A DNA stretch of 64,000 nt from Rhodococcus sp. B7740 (GTDB taxonomy: Bacteria; Actinomycetota; Actinomycetes; Mycobacteriales; Mycobacteriaceae): the NCBI RefSeq assembly GCF_000954115.1, contig NZ_CP010797.1:4774001-4838000 (forward strand), written 5' to 3'. The translations under genes were made by a program, and so were the position numbers. Shown piece after piece: positions 46,432 to 56,513 of this stretch. The stretch's first letter is position 1, and each line of letters opens with the position of its first letter. The notes below the pieces were generated by a model. It was not told where the DNA came from. It searched no databases and worked only from the letters and a program-made list of their open reading frames with translations.

Positions 46432-47477
46432 GCGAAGTGGCCAAAGTGATTCCATTGCACGGCGGCACCTCGGGACGCTCGGCCCGAGCGGCTGCGGGCT
46501 CGCGTGAGCGGCACCCCTCCGCCTACACCGATCCCCGAGAGCCGACGCCGTTGCTGGACCCGGCGCCTACCGCCGCATCGACCGTGACGCCGTCGATACC
46601 GGCTCCGCTGCTGTCGATGATCGACGACACCAAGTCCACGATCGTCGACCAGATCTCCTCGGTCGCCGAGTTCGTACGCAGGCGGCTGGCCGGTGACTAC
46701 AGCGTCGACGAGTTCGGCTACGACCCGCACTTCGCCGACGCGATCTGGCTTCCGTTGCTGCGGCCGCTGTTCGACAAGTGGTTCCGCGTCGAGGTCAAAG
46801 GCATCGAGAACATTCCGTCCGACGGCGGCGCACTGGTCGTTGCCAACCATGCAGGCGTGGTGCCCGTCGATGCGTTGATGGCGTCGGTCGCCGTGCGCGA
46901 TCACCACCCGGCGCACCGGCCCCTGCGAATGTTGGCCGCCGACATGGCATTCGAGATGCCCGGCGTCGGCACGATCGCCCGCAAGGCCGGGCACACGCTG
47001 GCCTGCAACCCCGACGCCGAGCGTCTGCTGCGTACCGGCGAGGTCGCCGCGGTGTTCCCCGAGGGGTTCAAGGGCATCGGCAAACCGTTCAGTGAGCGCT
47101 ACAAGTTGCAGCGATTCGGCCGCGGCGGATTCGTCTCGGCTGCATTGCGGACGGGTGTGCCGATCATCCCGTGCTCCATCGTCGGCTCGGAGGAGATCTA
47201 CCCCAAGATCGGCGACATCGCACCGCTGGCCCGACTGATGGGAATGCCCTACTTTCCGGTCACGCCCTTCTTTCCGCACCTCGGTCCGCTGGGTCTGATT
47301 CCGATGCCGTCCAAGTGGTACATCGAATTCGGCAAACCGATCCCCACCGACGGGTACGACTCCACCGCGTTCGAGGATCCGATGGTGCTGTTCGAGTTGA
47401 CCGACCACGTCCGCGAGACCATCCAGCACACGCTGTATCGACTGCTTGCCAAGAGGCGCAACGTCTTCCTGGGTTAG
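46428..47477 (+). CDS. Lysophospholipid acyltransferase family protein (PlsC-like)
   Basis: A 349-residue acyltransferase. A proline/alanine-rich N-terminus (about 60 residues) precedes the PlsC domain with VVANHAGVVPVDALM (the histidine and aspartate lie seven positions apart rather than the canonical HX4D) and the VFPEGFKGIGKPF block. Coupled to the epimerase-like gene, as Rv0501-Rv0502 are in M. tuberculosis. Likely acylates a glycerolipid or diacylglycerol; exact substrate unknown. Confidence 0.85.
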   Translation: MSEVAKVIPLHGGTSGRSARAAAGSRERHPSAYTDPREPTPLLDPAPTAASTVTPSIPAPLLSMIDDTKSTIVDQISSVAEFVRRRLAGDYSVDEFGYDPHFADAIWLPLLRPLFDKWFRVEVKGIENIPSDGGALVVANHAGVVPVDALMASVAVRDHHPAHRPLRMLAADMAFEMPGVGTIARKAGHTLACNPDAERLLRTGEVAAVFPEGFKGIGKPFSERYKLQRFGRGGFVSAALRTGVPIIPCSIVGSEEIYPKIGDIAPLARLMGMPYFPVTPFFPHLGPLGLIPMPSKWYIEFGKPIPTDGYDSTAFEDPMVLFELTDHVRETIQHTLYRLLAKRRNVFLG

Positions 47478-47493
47478 ACGCTCGGGTTACCCT

Positions 47494-47988
47494 GTGGCAG
47501 TGCATATCCGCGACACCACCGCTGCCGATCTACCCGAGATTCTCGACATCCACAACGATGCGGTCGCCAACACCACCGCCATCTGGGACGAGGAACAGGT
47601 CGATCTCGCCGATCGCACGGCCTGGTTCGAGGGCCGGATCGCCGCGGGATACCCGGTCCTCACCGCAGAGGTCGACGGACGGGTGGCCGGATACGCGTCG
47701 TACGGGCAGTGGCGGGTCAAGAGCGGCTATCGGCATTCGGTGGAACACTCGGTGTACATCCACCGAGACTTCTACCGTCGCGGACTGGCCAGTGCGCTCC
47801 TGAGCGAACTGATCGAGCGGGCCGAGGCGAGCGAGGTGCACGTGCTGGTCGGGTTCATCGAATCCGAGAACACCACGTCGATCGCACTGCACGAGAAACT
47901 CGGGTTCGTCACCGTCGGGCAGATGCCGCAGGTGGGCGTGAAGTTCGGTCGCTGGCTGGACCTGACGCTGATGCAGCTCACGCTCTGA
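47494..47988 (+). CDS. GNAT N-acetyltransferase (phosphinothricin-acetyltransferase-like)
   Basis: A 164-residue GNAT enzyme of the PAT/Bar type. Visible traits are IRDTTAADLPEILDIHN at the start, the acetyl-CoA site FYRRGLASALLSEL near residue 92, and IESENTTSIALHEKLGF near 127. The family acetylates small amines or amino acids such as methionine sulfoximine. GTG at 47494 or two codons later. It follows the PlsC-like gene by 16 bases. Confidence 0.88.
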   Translation: MAVHIRDTTAADLPEILDIHNDAVANTTAIWDEEQVDLADRTAWFEGRIAAGYPVLTAEVDGRVAGYASYGQWRVKSGYRHSVEHSVYIHRDFYRRGLASALLSELIERAEASEVHVLVGFIESENTTSIALHEKLGFVTVGQMPQVGVKFGRWLDLTLMQLTL

Positions 47989-48007
47989 CCGTCGTCACCG
48001 GGATGGA

Positions 48008-48997
48008 TCAGGACTTGCGACGGCCGATCACCGCGGCGAGCCCACCGCCCACCGCTCCCAGGGCCAACGCCGTGGGCACTCCGATCTTGGCTGCCTTGCG
48101 TCCGGTGCGGTAGTCGCGGATCTCCCAACCCCGGTTCTTGGCCAGCTCACGCAGGTCGGTATCGGGGTTGATCGCCACGGCGGTGCCGACCAGGGAGAGC
48201 ATCGGCACATCGTTGTGGCTGTCCGAGTACGCGGTGCAGCGCTTGAGGTTGAGACCTTCGCGCACCGCCAGCGAACGCACCGCGTGCGCCTTACCGATGC
48301 CGTGCAGGATGTCGCCGACCAGACGGCCGGTGAACACCCCGTCCTTGCTCTCGGCGACCGTTCCCAGAGCCCCGGTCAAGCCGAGGCGCTTGGCGATGAT
48401 CTGGGCCAGTTCGAGAGGAGTGGCCGTCACCAGCCAGACCTGCTGACCGGCGTCGAGGTGCATCTGCGCGAGAGCCCGGGTACCGGCCCAGATCTTGTCC
48501 GCGATCAACTCGTCGTAGATCTCCTCACCGAGCCGGGTCAGCTCCGAGGTGGGACGGCCGGTGATGAACGAGAGCGCCTTCTCGCGGCCACTGGCCACGT
48601 CCTCGCTGTTCTCCTTGCCGCTGACCCTGAATTTGACCTGCTGCCAAGCGAATTGGGCCAGATCGCCGCTGGTGAAGTACTTTCGCGCGGCCAACCCGCG
48701 AGCGAAGTGAATGATCGACGCGCCCTGCACCATCGTGTTGTCCACGTCGAAGAAGGCGGCAGCAGTCAGATCCCGCGGAACGGCCGCCTCGGACTCGATC
48801 TGCAACGCCAGGGCGGCATCGGCACTGGCCTGGCCTGCCACGTTGGCGCGGACCTCGGCGTCGGTCGGACCGAATGGATTGCGAATCCTGCGGATGCGGC
48901 GTTTGAACTGCTTGTCCTCGCTCGGATCGTTGGTATCGACCATGTCGATATCGGGCGTGTTCTCGATCGGCAGGTCTGTTCCCCCGTCGCTCACCAT
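48008..48997 (-). CDS. HAD family phosphatase (SerB-like)
   Basis: A 329-residue HAD-IB hydrolase (counterpart Rv0505c, called SerB1). The nucleophile motif [11 protein letters not shown] gives the two aspartates, with a conserved serine/threonine region (VTATPLELA) and [12 protein letters not shown] for the metal site. A basic N-terminal extension and a C-terminal hydrophobic stretch ([20 protein letters not shown]) suggest membrane association. ATG at 48997 is chosen because GGAGG is five bases upstream; GTG at 49003 overlaps that site. Phosphoserine specificity is not certain. Confidence 0.85.
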   Translation of the reverse strand: MVSDGGTDLPIENTPDIDMVDTNDPSEDKQFKRRIRRIRNPFGPTDAEVRANVAGQASADAALALQIESEAAVPRDLTAAAFFDVDNTMVQGASIIHFARGLAARKYFTSGDLAQFAWQQVKFRVSGKENSEDVASGREKALSFITGRPTSELTRLGEEIYDELIADKIWAGTRALAQMHLDAGQQVWLVTATPLELAQIIAKRLGLTGALGTVAESKDGVFTGRLVGDILHGIGKAHAVRSLAVREGLNLKRCTAYSDSHNDVPMLSLVGTAVAINPDTDLRELAKNRGWEIRDYRTGRKAAKIGVPTALALGAVGGGLAAVIGRRKS

Positions 48998-49148
48998 GTC
49001 CACCTCCCAGTCGAGTCGCTCGCCGCAAGCCTAGTCGGGGTCGTCCGGACGACAGGCGAAGGGCAGTACTGCGCGCCCGTCGTTCGGCCCCCGATCGGAC
49101 CGGGGACTGTGACCTTCGTCTCCACCGAGCTCGTGTCACAGTGGATTC

Positions 49149-49430
49149 ATGCAGACGACTCCCACCGGCGTGGCTCTTCTCACCCGCGCAGGCTGCCATT
49201 CCTGCACGCACGCGTTCGAGGTCTTGAGCGAGGTGTGCCGCGAATTCGACGTGCCGGTCACCGTCGTCGACGTCGACGAGGCTGCAGCGGAATCGCCTGA
49301 CCTGCGTGCGGAGTACGGGGATCGAGTGCCCGTGGTGCTCCTCGACGGCATCGAACACAGTTACTGGGAGGTAGACGTGCCGCGGTTGCGAGCCGATCTC
49401 ACCCGGGCAGGACACCCTAAGAACGTGTGA
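49149..49430 (+). CDS. Glutaredoxin-like thioredoxin-fold protein
   Basis: A 93-residue thioredoxin-fold protein with the redox motif CHSC near residue 16 and the cis-proline region RVPVVLLDG. The family (Rv0508-like, DUF836) is predicted to act as a small thiol-disulfide oxidoreductase. It lies upstream of rex and the heme genes in the same direction. Confidence 0.85.
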   Translation: MQTTPTGVALLTRAGCHSCTHAFEVLSEVCREFDVPVTVVDVDEAAAESPDLRAEYGDRVPVVLLDGIEHSYWEVDVPRLRADLTRAGHPKNV

Positions 49431-49470
49431 TTGCTCTCGCGTGTGCAGGTGAGGGCCGGTGTGCGCAACT

Positions 49471-49488
49471 TTGTTCATTCGTTCACAA
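49471..49488. promoter_or_regulatory. Rex operator (ROP site) upstream of rex-hem genes
   Basis: TTGTTCATTCGTTCACAA matches the Rex consensus TTGTGAA-N4-TTCACAA at 12 of 14 fixed positions. It is 99 bases before the rex start. In Streptomyces Rex represses its own rex-hemACD operon through such a site when NADH is low relative to NAD+. Confidence 0.8.
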
Positions 49489-49586
49489 GCAGTTACCGTG
49501 GTGTGAACAGCGTCCGTGAAATAGACACGAACGCAGGATCAGCGTGAAGACCGGCATCGACGCCGTTCGGACGAGGAGCCCCAGAC

Positions 49587-50405
49587 GTGACCGAAGAGCG
49601 CCCGTCGCCCAGCGGCGTAGAGCGGGTCATCCCTCAGGCTACGGTCACCCGTCTGGCGACGTACCTGCGGGTCCTCTCCATCCTCGCAGACGAGGGCGTT
49701 CTCATCGTCTCCAGTGAAGAACTGGCCACCGCAGCAGGCGTCGGATCGGCCAAACTCCGCAAGGATCTGTCCTTTCTCGGCCCCAACGGCGTTCGCGGAG
49801 TCGGCTACGACGTGGCGCGCCTGCGCGCCAAGATCGACAGCGCACTCGGACTCGATCGCGGCCATCGCGTCGTCCTGGCCGGAGTCGGCAACCTCGGACA
49901 GGCGCTGGCCGGCTACGGCGGATTCGCCCGACGCGGCTTCACGATGGTCGGACTGTTCGACAACGACCCGGCGCGCGTCGGCATCGACATCGACGGACTG
50001 ACCGTCCGGCACGTCGACGAACTCGTGGTCGCCTGCCGTGAACTCGAAGCCACTATCGGCGTCATCGCCACCCCCGACGAATCCGTGCACAGCGTCGCCG
50101 AGCAACTCGTCTCCGGTGGCGTCGAATCCATCCTGAGCTTCTCGCCGATGGTTCTCGACGTCCCCGAGCATGTCGAGGTGCGGCGCGTGGACCTGGCAGT
50201 GGAGATGCAGGTGCTCTCCTTCAACAGCTCCCGCAACGTCTCGGGACCGACCGACATCGACGGTCCGGCCATCGTCACCGCCCCCCGGCCGCAGCCGGTA
50301 TCGCCGCCCCGCTCACCTCAACGGCACGCCTCGGCCGCAGTCACGGCCCGCGCATCGCCGGCAATCCAAGCCCAGTCAACAGTTCGACAAGAAACGGATC
50401 GGTGA
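49587..50405 (+). CDS. rex: Redox-sensing transcriptional repressor Rex
   Basis: Rex binds DNA until NADH displaces it, linking respiratory gene expression to redox state. The 272-residue protein has a winged helix ([24 protein letters not shown] near residue 45), the Rossmann motif [21 protein letters not shown] and a domain-swapped C-terminal helix (VHVEVRR...MQVLSFN). A tail of about 45 low-complexity residues follows. It heads the heme operon with hemA seven bases downstream. Rex is not in M. tuberculosis, as far as I recall. Confidence 0.94.
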   Translation: MTEERPSPSGVERVIPQATVTRLATYLRVLSILADEGVLIVSSEELATAAGVGSAKLRKDLSFLGPNGVRGVGYDVARLRAKIDSALGLDRGHRVVLAGVGNLGQALAGYGGFARRGFTMVGLFDNDPARVGIDIDGLTVRHVDELVVACRELEATIGVIATPDESVHSVAEQLVSGGVESILSFSPMVLDVPEHVEVRRVDLAVEMQVLSFNSSRNVSGPTDIDGPAIVTAPRPQPVSPPRSPQRHASAAVTARASPAIQAQSTVRQETDR

Positions 50406-50412
50406 TTGCACC

Positions 50413-51825
50413 GTGAGTGTCCTTCTCGTCGGGATTTCGCACCGTAGCGCTCCCGTCGCAGTTCTCGAGCGTGTCGCCATCACGGACACCGATCGCCCGA
50501 AACTGACCGACAAGCTGATGGCCAGCGGAAGCATCTCCGAGGTCATGGTGGTGTCCACCTGCAACCGGGTCGAGATCTACGCCGTAGTCGACGCCTTCCA
50601 CGGCGCGCTGACCGCCGTCGGCGAAGTTCTCGGCGAACACTCGGGGCTCGAGATCGCGGACCTGACCAAGCACGCGTACGTCCGCTACAGCGAGGCCGCT
50701 GTCGAGCACCTCTTCGCCGTGGCCAGTGGCCTCGACTCGATGGTCATCGGCGAGCAGCAGATCCTCGGCCAGATCCGTTCGGCCTACGCCGCCTCGGACG
50801 GCCAGCAGGCCTCGGGCCGCGTGATGCACGAACTGGCTCAGCAGGCCCTGCGCGTGGGCAAGCGCGTGCACAGCGAAACCGGAATCGACGCCGCCGGAGC
50901 CTCGGTGGTCTCGGTCGCCCTCGACCGCGCCGCCGACAAGTTCGACGGCTCCCTCGCCGGCCGCAAGGCCGTCGTCCTCGGAGCCGGAGCGATGGGCGGC
51001 CTCGCCGTCGCCCACCTCGGCCGCGCAGGCATCGGCGCGCTGACAGTCGTCAACCGCACCCGTGAGCGAGCCGACCACCTGGCCGAGAACGCCGTCTCCA
51101 ACGGGATCGCAGCAACCTCGGTCGCCATCGAGGACCTGGCCGACGCAGTCGCCGAGGCCGACATCCTCCTCACCTGTACCGGAGCGGTGGGGGCCGTGGT
51201 CTCCATCGCCGACGCCCACCTCGCGCTCGCCCGCCGCGGCTCGGATCGACCGTTGGTGATCTGCGACCTCGGTCTGCCGCGCGACGTCGACGCCGCGGTG
51301 TCGGGTCTGCCGGGCGTCACCGTCTTCGACATGGAGTCCCTGCAGCGCGATCCTGCTGCCGGTGCCGCGGCCAACGACGCGTCGGCCGCCCGCGAGATCG
51401 TCTCCAGTGAACTCTCGGGTTACCTTGCCGGACAACGACTTGCCGAGGTCACCCCCACCGTCACGGCGCTGCGCCAGCGCGCTGCCGAGGTGGTCGAGGG
51501 AGAGCTGCTCCGTCTCGAATCGCGACTGCCAGGGCTCGACTCGCCGCAGCGCGACGAGGTGGCGCGCACCGTGCGCCGCGTCGTGGACAAGCTCCTGCAT
51601 TCGCCCACCGTGCGGGTCAAGCAGCTCGCCAGCACACCGGGTGGAGATTCCTATGCCGCTGCGCTGCGGGAGTTGTTCGAGCTGAGCCCCGGCTCGGTCG
51701 ATGCCGTCGCCACACCCATGGAGATCGGCTCGCTGGAACTGGTGGACGATTTCACCGCCAGCCGCACCGATCTACGCTCGGACTCCTACCCCGGCGGAAC
51801 CACCGGTCAGGAGCGTGCCGAATGA
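50413..51825 (+). CDS. hemA: glutamyl-tRNA reductase
   Basis: HemA reduces glutamyl-tRNA to glutamate-1-semialdehyde, the first step of C5-pathway tetrapyrrole synthesis. The 470-residue protein has the catalytic cysteine in [12 protein letters not shown] (about residue 50), [16 protein letters not shown], and the NADPH site [16 protein letters not shown] at 50413 is used. Its stop overlaps hemC by four bases. Confidence 0.96.
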   Translation: MSVLLVGISHRSAPVAVLERVAITDTDRPKLTDKLMASGSISEVMVVSTCNRVEIYAVVDAFHGALTAVGEVLGEHSGLEIADLTKHAYVRYSEAAVEHLFAVASGLDSMVIGEQQILGQIRSAYAASDGQQASGRVMHELAQQALRVGKRVHSETGIDAAGASVVSVALDRAADKFDGSLAGRKAVVLGAGAMGGLAVAHLGRAGIGALTVVNRTRERADHLAENAVSNGIAATSVAIEDLADAVAEADILLTCTGAVGAVVSIADAHLALARRGSDRPLVICDLGLPRDVDAAVSGLPGVTVFDMESLQRDPAAGAAANDASAAREIVSSELSGYLAGQRLAEVTPTVTALRQRAAEVVEGELLRLESRLPGLDSPQRDEVARTVRRVVDKLLHSPTVRVKQLASTPGGDSYAAALRELFELSPGSVDAVATPMEIGSLELVDDFTASRTDLRSDSYPGGTTGQERAE

Positions 51826-52799
51826 CCGCCGTCGTCAAGATCGGTACTCGCGGAAGTCTTCTCGCGACCACCCAGGCCGATACCGTTCGGGTGGCCCTGG
51901 CCGCAGCCGGAGTCGAAGCGGAACTGGTGATCGTCAAGACAGCGGGCGACCTGTCTGCTGCTCCCGTGCAGACGATCGGCGTCGGTGTCTTCACCGCGGC
52001 GCTGCGTGAGGCGCTGGCCGACGGCACCGTCGACATCGCCGTCCACTCGTACAAGGATCTGCCGACTGCGGCCGACGACCGGTTCACCATCGCCGCCATC
52101 CCCGCTCGCGAGGACCCGCGCGATGCCCTGGTCGCCCGTGACGGTCTGGTTCTCGGCGAGCTACCGGCCGACGCGAAGGTGGGTACGTCCGCACCCCGAC
52201 GCATCGCTCAATTGCACGCTCTCGGACAGGGATTGGACGTCCGTCCGCTGCGCGGCAACCTCGACACCCGGATCGGCAAGGTGGCCTCGGGCGAGCTCGA
52301 CGCCGTCATCGTCGCCCGCGCCGGACTGGCCCGTATCGGTCGGTTGGATGTCGTCACCGAAGCGCTCGACCCGGTGCAGTTGCTCCCGGCACCCGCACAG
52401 GGCGCGCTGGCAGTCGAATGTCGCGTCGAGGACACCGATCTGGTGACCGCAATCGCCACCCTCGACGACGCACACTCGCGCGCCGCGGTAGCAGCCGAAC
52501 GCGGACTGCTGGCCGAACTCGAAGCCGGCTGCACCGCTCCGGTCGGCGCAATCGCCGAGGTCGTCGAATCCATCGACGAGGACGGTCGCATCTTCGACGA
52601 ACTGTCCTTGCGGGGCTGCGTCGCCGCGATCGACGGCAGCGACACCATCCGCGCGTCGATCGTCGGATCACCCGACCGAGCCGAGGAGCTGGGCCGGGAA
52701 TTGGCCCGCGAATTGCTCGATCTCGGTGCGCGCGAACTCGTTTCAGTCACCGAACCAGCGCAGGCCGGTTCTCAGGTACAGGGTGGATCTCATGTCTAG
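51822..52799 (+). CDS. hemC: porphobilinogen deaminase (hydroxymethylbilane synthase)
   Basis: HemC polymerises four porphobilinogens into hydroxymethylbilane. The 325-residue protein has [22 protein letters not shown], and the dipyrromethane-cofactor cysteine in [13 protein letters not shown]. Start ATG overlaps the hemA stop. The stop codon overlaps a small reading frame at 52792. Confidence 0.96.
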   Translation: MTAVVKIGTRGSLLATTQADTVRVALAAAGVEAELVIVKTAGDLSAAPVQTIGVGVFTAALREALADGTVDIAVHSYKDLPTAADDRFTIAAIPAREDPRDALVARDGLVLGELPADAKVGTSAPRRIAQLHALGQGLDVRPLRGNLDTRIGKVASGELDAVIVARAGLARIGRLDVVTEALDPVQLLPAPAQGALAVECRVEDTDLVTAIATLDDAHSRAAVAAERGLLAELEAGCTAPVGAIAEVVESIDEDGRIFDELSLRGCVAAIDGSDTIRASIVGSPDRAEELGRELARELLDLGARELVSVTEPAQAGSQVQGGSHV

Positions 52800-52962
52800 G
52801 GCCATAACGGCACCCGTCCGCGGACGCGCCAAACGCAAGGCGACTCGTCCGGTGGTGCGAAGAGAGTCGATCGCCACCGCTCGACTGATTCCGAAACGGG
52901 GCACCGCAACCCCGATAGAACTGCAGTACCCACACAAGACAGCACTGGAGAACAACCGATGA
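52792..52962 (+). CDS. Possible small coupled ORF between hemC and hemD
   Basis: A 56-codon frame whose ATG lies inside the end of hemC and whose stop overlaps the hemD start (ATGA). The product would be strongly basic ([17 protein letters not shown]). Its third codon positions are less GC-rich than those of neighbouring genes, which argues against a conserved coding gene. It could be a translational relay from hemC to hemD, or chance. Confidence 0.3.
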   Translation: MSRAITAPVRGRAKRKATRPVVRRESIATARLIPKRGTATPIELQYPHKTALENNR

Positions 52963-54521
52963 GCCCAGTCCGCAAGAACACCAACGGACGGATCCTGTTC
53001 GTGGGATCCGGGCCGGGTGACCCGGCTCTGCTCACGGTCCGGGCACGGGAAGTGCTCGGAGCGGCCGAGCTCGCATTCACCGATCCCGACGTCGACAAGG
53101 GCGTCACAGCGCTCGTCGGTGCCGATGTCCCCAGGGACGCGGAGACGGGCGAGAACGGTGTCGAGGTTCGTCCGGCACTCGGTGAGCCTGCCGAGGTCGC
53201 CAAAACGCTTCTCGCCGAAGCCAAGAACGGCCACGACGTGGTTCGCCTGGTCTCCGGTGATCCGCTCACGACCGACTCGGTGATCGCCGAGGTCAGTGCT
53301 GTCGCTCGCACCCACGTGCCGTTCGAGGTGCTTCCCGGCCTGCCCGCAGGATCGGCCGTCCCCAGCTACGCCGGAATGGCACTCGGTTCGGGTCACACCG
53401 AGGCCGATGTCCGCGGCGAGGTCGACTGGGCAGCGCTCGCTGCTGCTCCCGGCCCGCTGGTGCTGCACGCGACGTCGGGTCACCTGGCCGAAACCGCCAG
53501 TGCCCTCGTCGAACACGGATTGGCACCGCAGACGCCTGCAGCCATCACCGTTCGTGGCACCACCCGTCAGCAGCGGACGGTCGAGGCCACCCTCGCCACC
53601 CTGAACGACGCCGGATCCGAGCTCGTCGGTTCCCTCGTCGTCACCGTGGGCAAGGTCGTCTCGGGCCGAAACAAGATGTCCTGGTGGGAATCTCGTGCAC
53701 TGTACGGCTGGACCGTGCTGGTGCCGCGCACCAAGGACCAGGCCGGCGAGATGAGCGATCGCCTCGTCACCCACGGAGCCATCCCCATCGAGGTTCCGAC
53801 CATCGCCGTCGAGCCCCCGCGCAGCCCGGCCCAGATGGAACGGTCCGTCAAGGGCCTGGTCGACGGTCGATACCAATGGGTCGTCTTCACCTCCACCAAC
53901 GCCGTGCGCGCCGTGTGGGAGAAGTTCGAGGAGTTCGGTCTCGACGCTCGCGCGTTCTCCGGCGTCAAGATCGCGTGTGTCGGTGAAGCAACCGCGGCGA
54001 AGGTGCGTTCGTTCGGCATCAACCCCGAGTTGGTGCCGTCGGGTGAGCAGAGCTCGCTCGGACTGCTCGAAGACTTCCCGCCGTACGACGAGGTGTTCGA
54101 CCCGGTCAACCGAGTCCTTCTTCCCCGCGCCGACATCGCCACCGAAACCCTCGCCGAGGGTCTGCGTGAGCGCGGCTGGGAAATCGACGACGTCACCGCG
54201 TACCGCACCGTCCGGGCAGCACCGCCCCCCGCCGAGACCCGCGAGATGATCAAGACCGGCGGCTTCGACGCAGTGTGCTTCACGTCGAGCTCCACCGTCC
54301 GGAACCTGGTCGGCATCGCCGGAAAGCCGCACGCTCGTACCCTGGTGGCGTGCATCGGCCCCAAGACCGCCGAGACGGCCGTCGAATTCGGTCTGCGCGT
54401 GGATGTGCAGCCCGAGTCGGCACAGGTCGGACCGCTGGTCGAGGCTCTCGCCGAGCACGCGGCCCGCCTGCGGGCCGAGGGCGCACTGCCCCCGCCGCGC
54501 AAGAAGTCGCGCCGCCGGTAA
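52959..54521 (+). CDS. hemD: Bifunctional uroporphyrinogen-III C-methyltransferase / uroporphyrinogen-III synthase
   Basis: A 520-residue fusion. The N-terminal half (about 1-240) is a CobA-type SAM methyltransferase (FVGSGPGDPALLTVRARE, RLVSGDPL). The C-terminal half (about 250-515) is uroporphyrinogen-III synthase (VLVPRTKDQAGEM, VFTSTNAVRAVW, CFTSSSTVRNL). It directs hydroxymethylbilane to uroporphyrinogen III and then may divert to precorrin-2 for siroheme or cobalamin. Same arrangement as the actinobacterial HemD. GGAG lies 9 bases upstream. Confidence 0.94.
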   Translation: MSPVRKNTNGRILFVGSGPGDPALLTVRAREVLGAAELAFTDPDVDKGVTALVGADVPRDAETGENGVEVRPALGEPAEVAKTLLAEAKNGHDVVRLVSGDPLTTDSVIAEVSAVARTHVPFEVLPGLPAGSAVPSYAGMALGSGHTEADVRGEVDWAALAAAPGPLVLHATSGHLAETASALVEHGLAPQTPAAITVRGTTRQQRTVEATLATLNDAGSELVGSLVVTVGKVVSGRNKMSWWESRALYGWTVLVPRTKDQAGEMSDRLVTHGAIPIEVPTIAVEPPRSPAQMERSVKGLVDGRYQWVVFTSTNAVRAVWEKFEEFGLDARAFSGVKIACVGEATAAKVRSFGINPELVPSGEQSSLGLLEDFPPYDEVFDPVNRVLLPRADIATETLAEGLRERGWEIDDVTAYRTVRAAPPPAETREMIKTGGFDAVCFTSSSTVRNLVGIAGKPHARTLVACIGPKTAETAVEFGLRVDVQPESAQVGPLVEALAEHAARLRAEGALPPPRKKSRRR

Positions 54522-54570
54522 CTCGGCCGCCGATCTCACGCTCAGCACACCCGGTCCGTAAGGAGTTCGC

Positions 54571-55545
54571 TTGTTCCCCACCGACCGTCCCCGACGCCTG
54601 CGCCGCACCCCGGCACTGCGTCGACTCGTGGCCGAGACCTCGCTCGAGGCACGGCATCTGGTGCTGCCGATGTTCGTGGCCGACGGCATCACCGAGCCGC
54701 GGGCCATCGGCTCGATGCCGGGAGTGTTCCAGCACACGCTGGATTCGCTCAGTGCTGCCGCCGAGGAGGCCGTCTCGGCAGGCGTCGGCGGCGTCATGCT
54801 GTTCGGAGTACCGAGACCCGAGGACAAGGACGAAACCGGCTCGGGGGCAACCGACCCGGACGGAATCCTCAATCGCGGCCTGGCGCGGCTGAAGGCCGAC
54901 CTCGGGGATTCGACGGTCATCATGGCCGATACCTGCCTGGACGAGTTCACCTCCCACGGGCACTGCGGAGTCCTGGGGGAGAACGGTTCCATCGACAACG
55001 ACGCCACCCTGCTGCGCTACGTCGACATGGCCGTCGCGCAGGCGGAGTCCGGTGCGCACCTGCTCGGACCCAGCGGAATGATGGACGGGCAGGTCGGGGC
55101 CATTCGCGCCGGACTCGACGCTGCCGGCCACGTCGAGGTCGGTCAGCTGGCGTACTCGGCGAAGTACGCCTCGGCGTTCTACGGACCGTTCCGCGAAGCA
55201 GTGGGGTCCTCGTTGCAGGGCGATCGCCGGACGTACCAACAGGATGCAGCCAACCGCCGCGAGGCCACCCACGAGGTGGAGCTCGATCTCGCCGAGGGTG
55301 CCGACATGGTGATGGTCAAGCCGGCGATGTCGTATCTCGATATTCTTCGCGACGTCGCCGAGATGTCACCGGTTCCGGTTGCGGCGTATCAGATCTCCGG
55401 GGAATATGCCATGATCACCGCCGCCGCTCAGAACGGGTGGATCGACCGCGACGCAGCGGTGCTGGAATCGCTCGTCGGCATTCGACGCGCCGGTGCTGAT
55501 GTCGTACTGACCTATTGGGCTACCGAAGTGGCGGGCTGGTTGTGA
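54571..55545 (+). CDS. hemB: porphobilinogen synthase (delta-aminolevulinic acid dehydratase)
   Basis: HemB condenses two aminolevulinates to porphobilinogen. The 324-residue TIM barrel has the metal/loop region MADTCLDEFTSHGHCG and the two active lysines in YSAKYASAFYGPFREA and MVKPAMSYLDIL. Start is TTG at 54571 with AAGGAG six bases upstream. The stop overlaps the next gene. Confidence 0.96.
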   Translation: MFPTDRPRRLRRTPALRRLVAETSLEARHLVLPMFVADGITEPRAIGSMPGVFQHTLDSLSAAAEEAVSAGVGGVMLFGVPRPEDKDETGSGATDPDGILNRGLARLKADLGDSTVIMADTCLDEFTSHGHCGVLGENGSIDNDATLLRYVDMAVAQAESGAHLLGPSGMMDGQVGAIRAGLDAAGHVEVGQLAYSAKYASAFYGPFREAVGSSLQGDRRTYQQDAANRREATHEVELDLAEGADMVMVKPAMSYLDILRDVAEMSPVPVAAYQISGEYAMITAAAQNGWIDRDAAVLESLVGIRRAGADVVLTYWATEVAGWL

Positions 55546-56180
55546 ACGAATTTCCTCCGAACAACAACCCGGACGGCACCAACCCAGACAGCAACAGGCC
55601 GGGTAACCCACCGCCGCAGCCGGATTGGCAGCGCTGGGAGCTCGAGCACGGGTTCCCTCAGACAGGACCGGAGCTCGAGCCGACCCCGCGTCCGGCGCCC
55701 GTCGACGTAGAGACCGCACGCCACCTGTGGTGGGGAGTGGCGCTGATCGGGGCGCTCTCGGCGCTGTTCTCGGTGTGGACGCTGTTCGGTGCGCGCGAGG
55801 AATTCGCGCAGTCCCTGCTCGACGACCTCGCGGCGCAGGACGCGGCCGCCGACATGACGGTGGAGTCCACGCAGTCGATGGTGACGGTGATGCTCGTCGT
55901 CACGGTGTTCGTGGTCATCGGTTTCGGGGCGTTGTTCCTGCTCTGGGTAGAGCGAATGCGCGCAGGCAAGATGTGGGCGCGCATGCTGCTCACCATCATC
56001 GGATCGTTCACCGTGTTCACCATGATCCTCGAACTGTTCGCCATTGCGTCGAGCGCAGGAGCAATGAACATCGTGATGAGTGTGCTCGGCATCGGCCAGG
56101 GAGTGCTGGCCGCCGGGGCGATCTATCTGATGCACCGTCGGGAATCCAACGAATACTTCGTCGCTTCGGGGCAGTGGTAG
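55542..56180 (+). CDS. Conserved membrane protein (Rv0513/Rv0514 region type)
   Basis: A 212-residue protein with a Pro/Asn-rich soluble start (about 65 residues) and four hydrophobic segments (WWGVALIGALSALFSVW, SMVTVMLVVTVFVVIGFGALFLL, MLLTIIGSFTVFTMILELFAI, MSVLGIGQGVLAAGAIYL). It overlaps hemB by four bases, so it is coupled to heme synthesis. No catalytic motif is seen. Confidence 0.8.
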   Translation: MNEFPPNNNPDGTNPDSNRPGNPPPQPDWQRWELEHGFPQTGPELEPTPRPAPVDVETARHLWWGVALIGALSALFSVWTLFGAREEFAQSLLDDLAAQDAAADMTVESTQSMVTVMLVVTVFVVIGFGALFLLWVERMRAGKMWARMLLTIIGSFTVFTMILELFAIASSAGAMNIVMSVLGIGQGVLAAGAIYLMHRRESNEYFVASGQW

Positions 56181-56277
56181 TTTTCAGAACTCGATAGTTT
56201 TGGGCGCGTTCGAGGCTGCGGTACCGGCTGTGTGACTAGCATCACTGTCGATATCGTCTCGAGTGATCGGAACCGAC

Positions 56278-56451
56278 ATGGCAGAGCACACCCCTGCAGC
56301 AGCGAGCATCACGCAGCCGACCGCAGCACCGGCCGTCGATCGCGAGCCCTGTCCCGCCGAGAGCGGTCGCCCCGGCTGGGCCCTGCTCGGGCTGCTGCTC
56401 GCCGTCTCGGCCGCCATCGCGATCATGGCACTGGGAATTTCTGCAGGCTGA
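56278..56451 (+). CDS. Small single-segment membrane protein
   Basis: A 57-residue protein with an acidic/proline-rich start and one C-terminal hydrophobic helix (GWALLGLLLAVSAAIAIMALG). Possible starts are ATG 56278 and GTG 56263. Composition fits real actinobacterial small proteins, but no family is recognised. Confidence 0.5.
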   Translation: MAEHTPAAASITQPTAAPAVDREPCPAESGRPGWALLGLLLAVSAAIAIMALGISAG

Positions 56452-56513
56452 GCACGTCGCGTCGGCGCGGAAATCTCTGCCGGCCGAACGCACAGCTCGC
56501 CCCCGGTGGCAGG

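Noticed and set aside
52743..55007. A 754-codon minus-strand frame
   Set aside because: It is antisense to hemD and hemB, whose domains are unmistakable.
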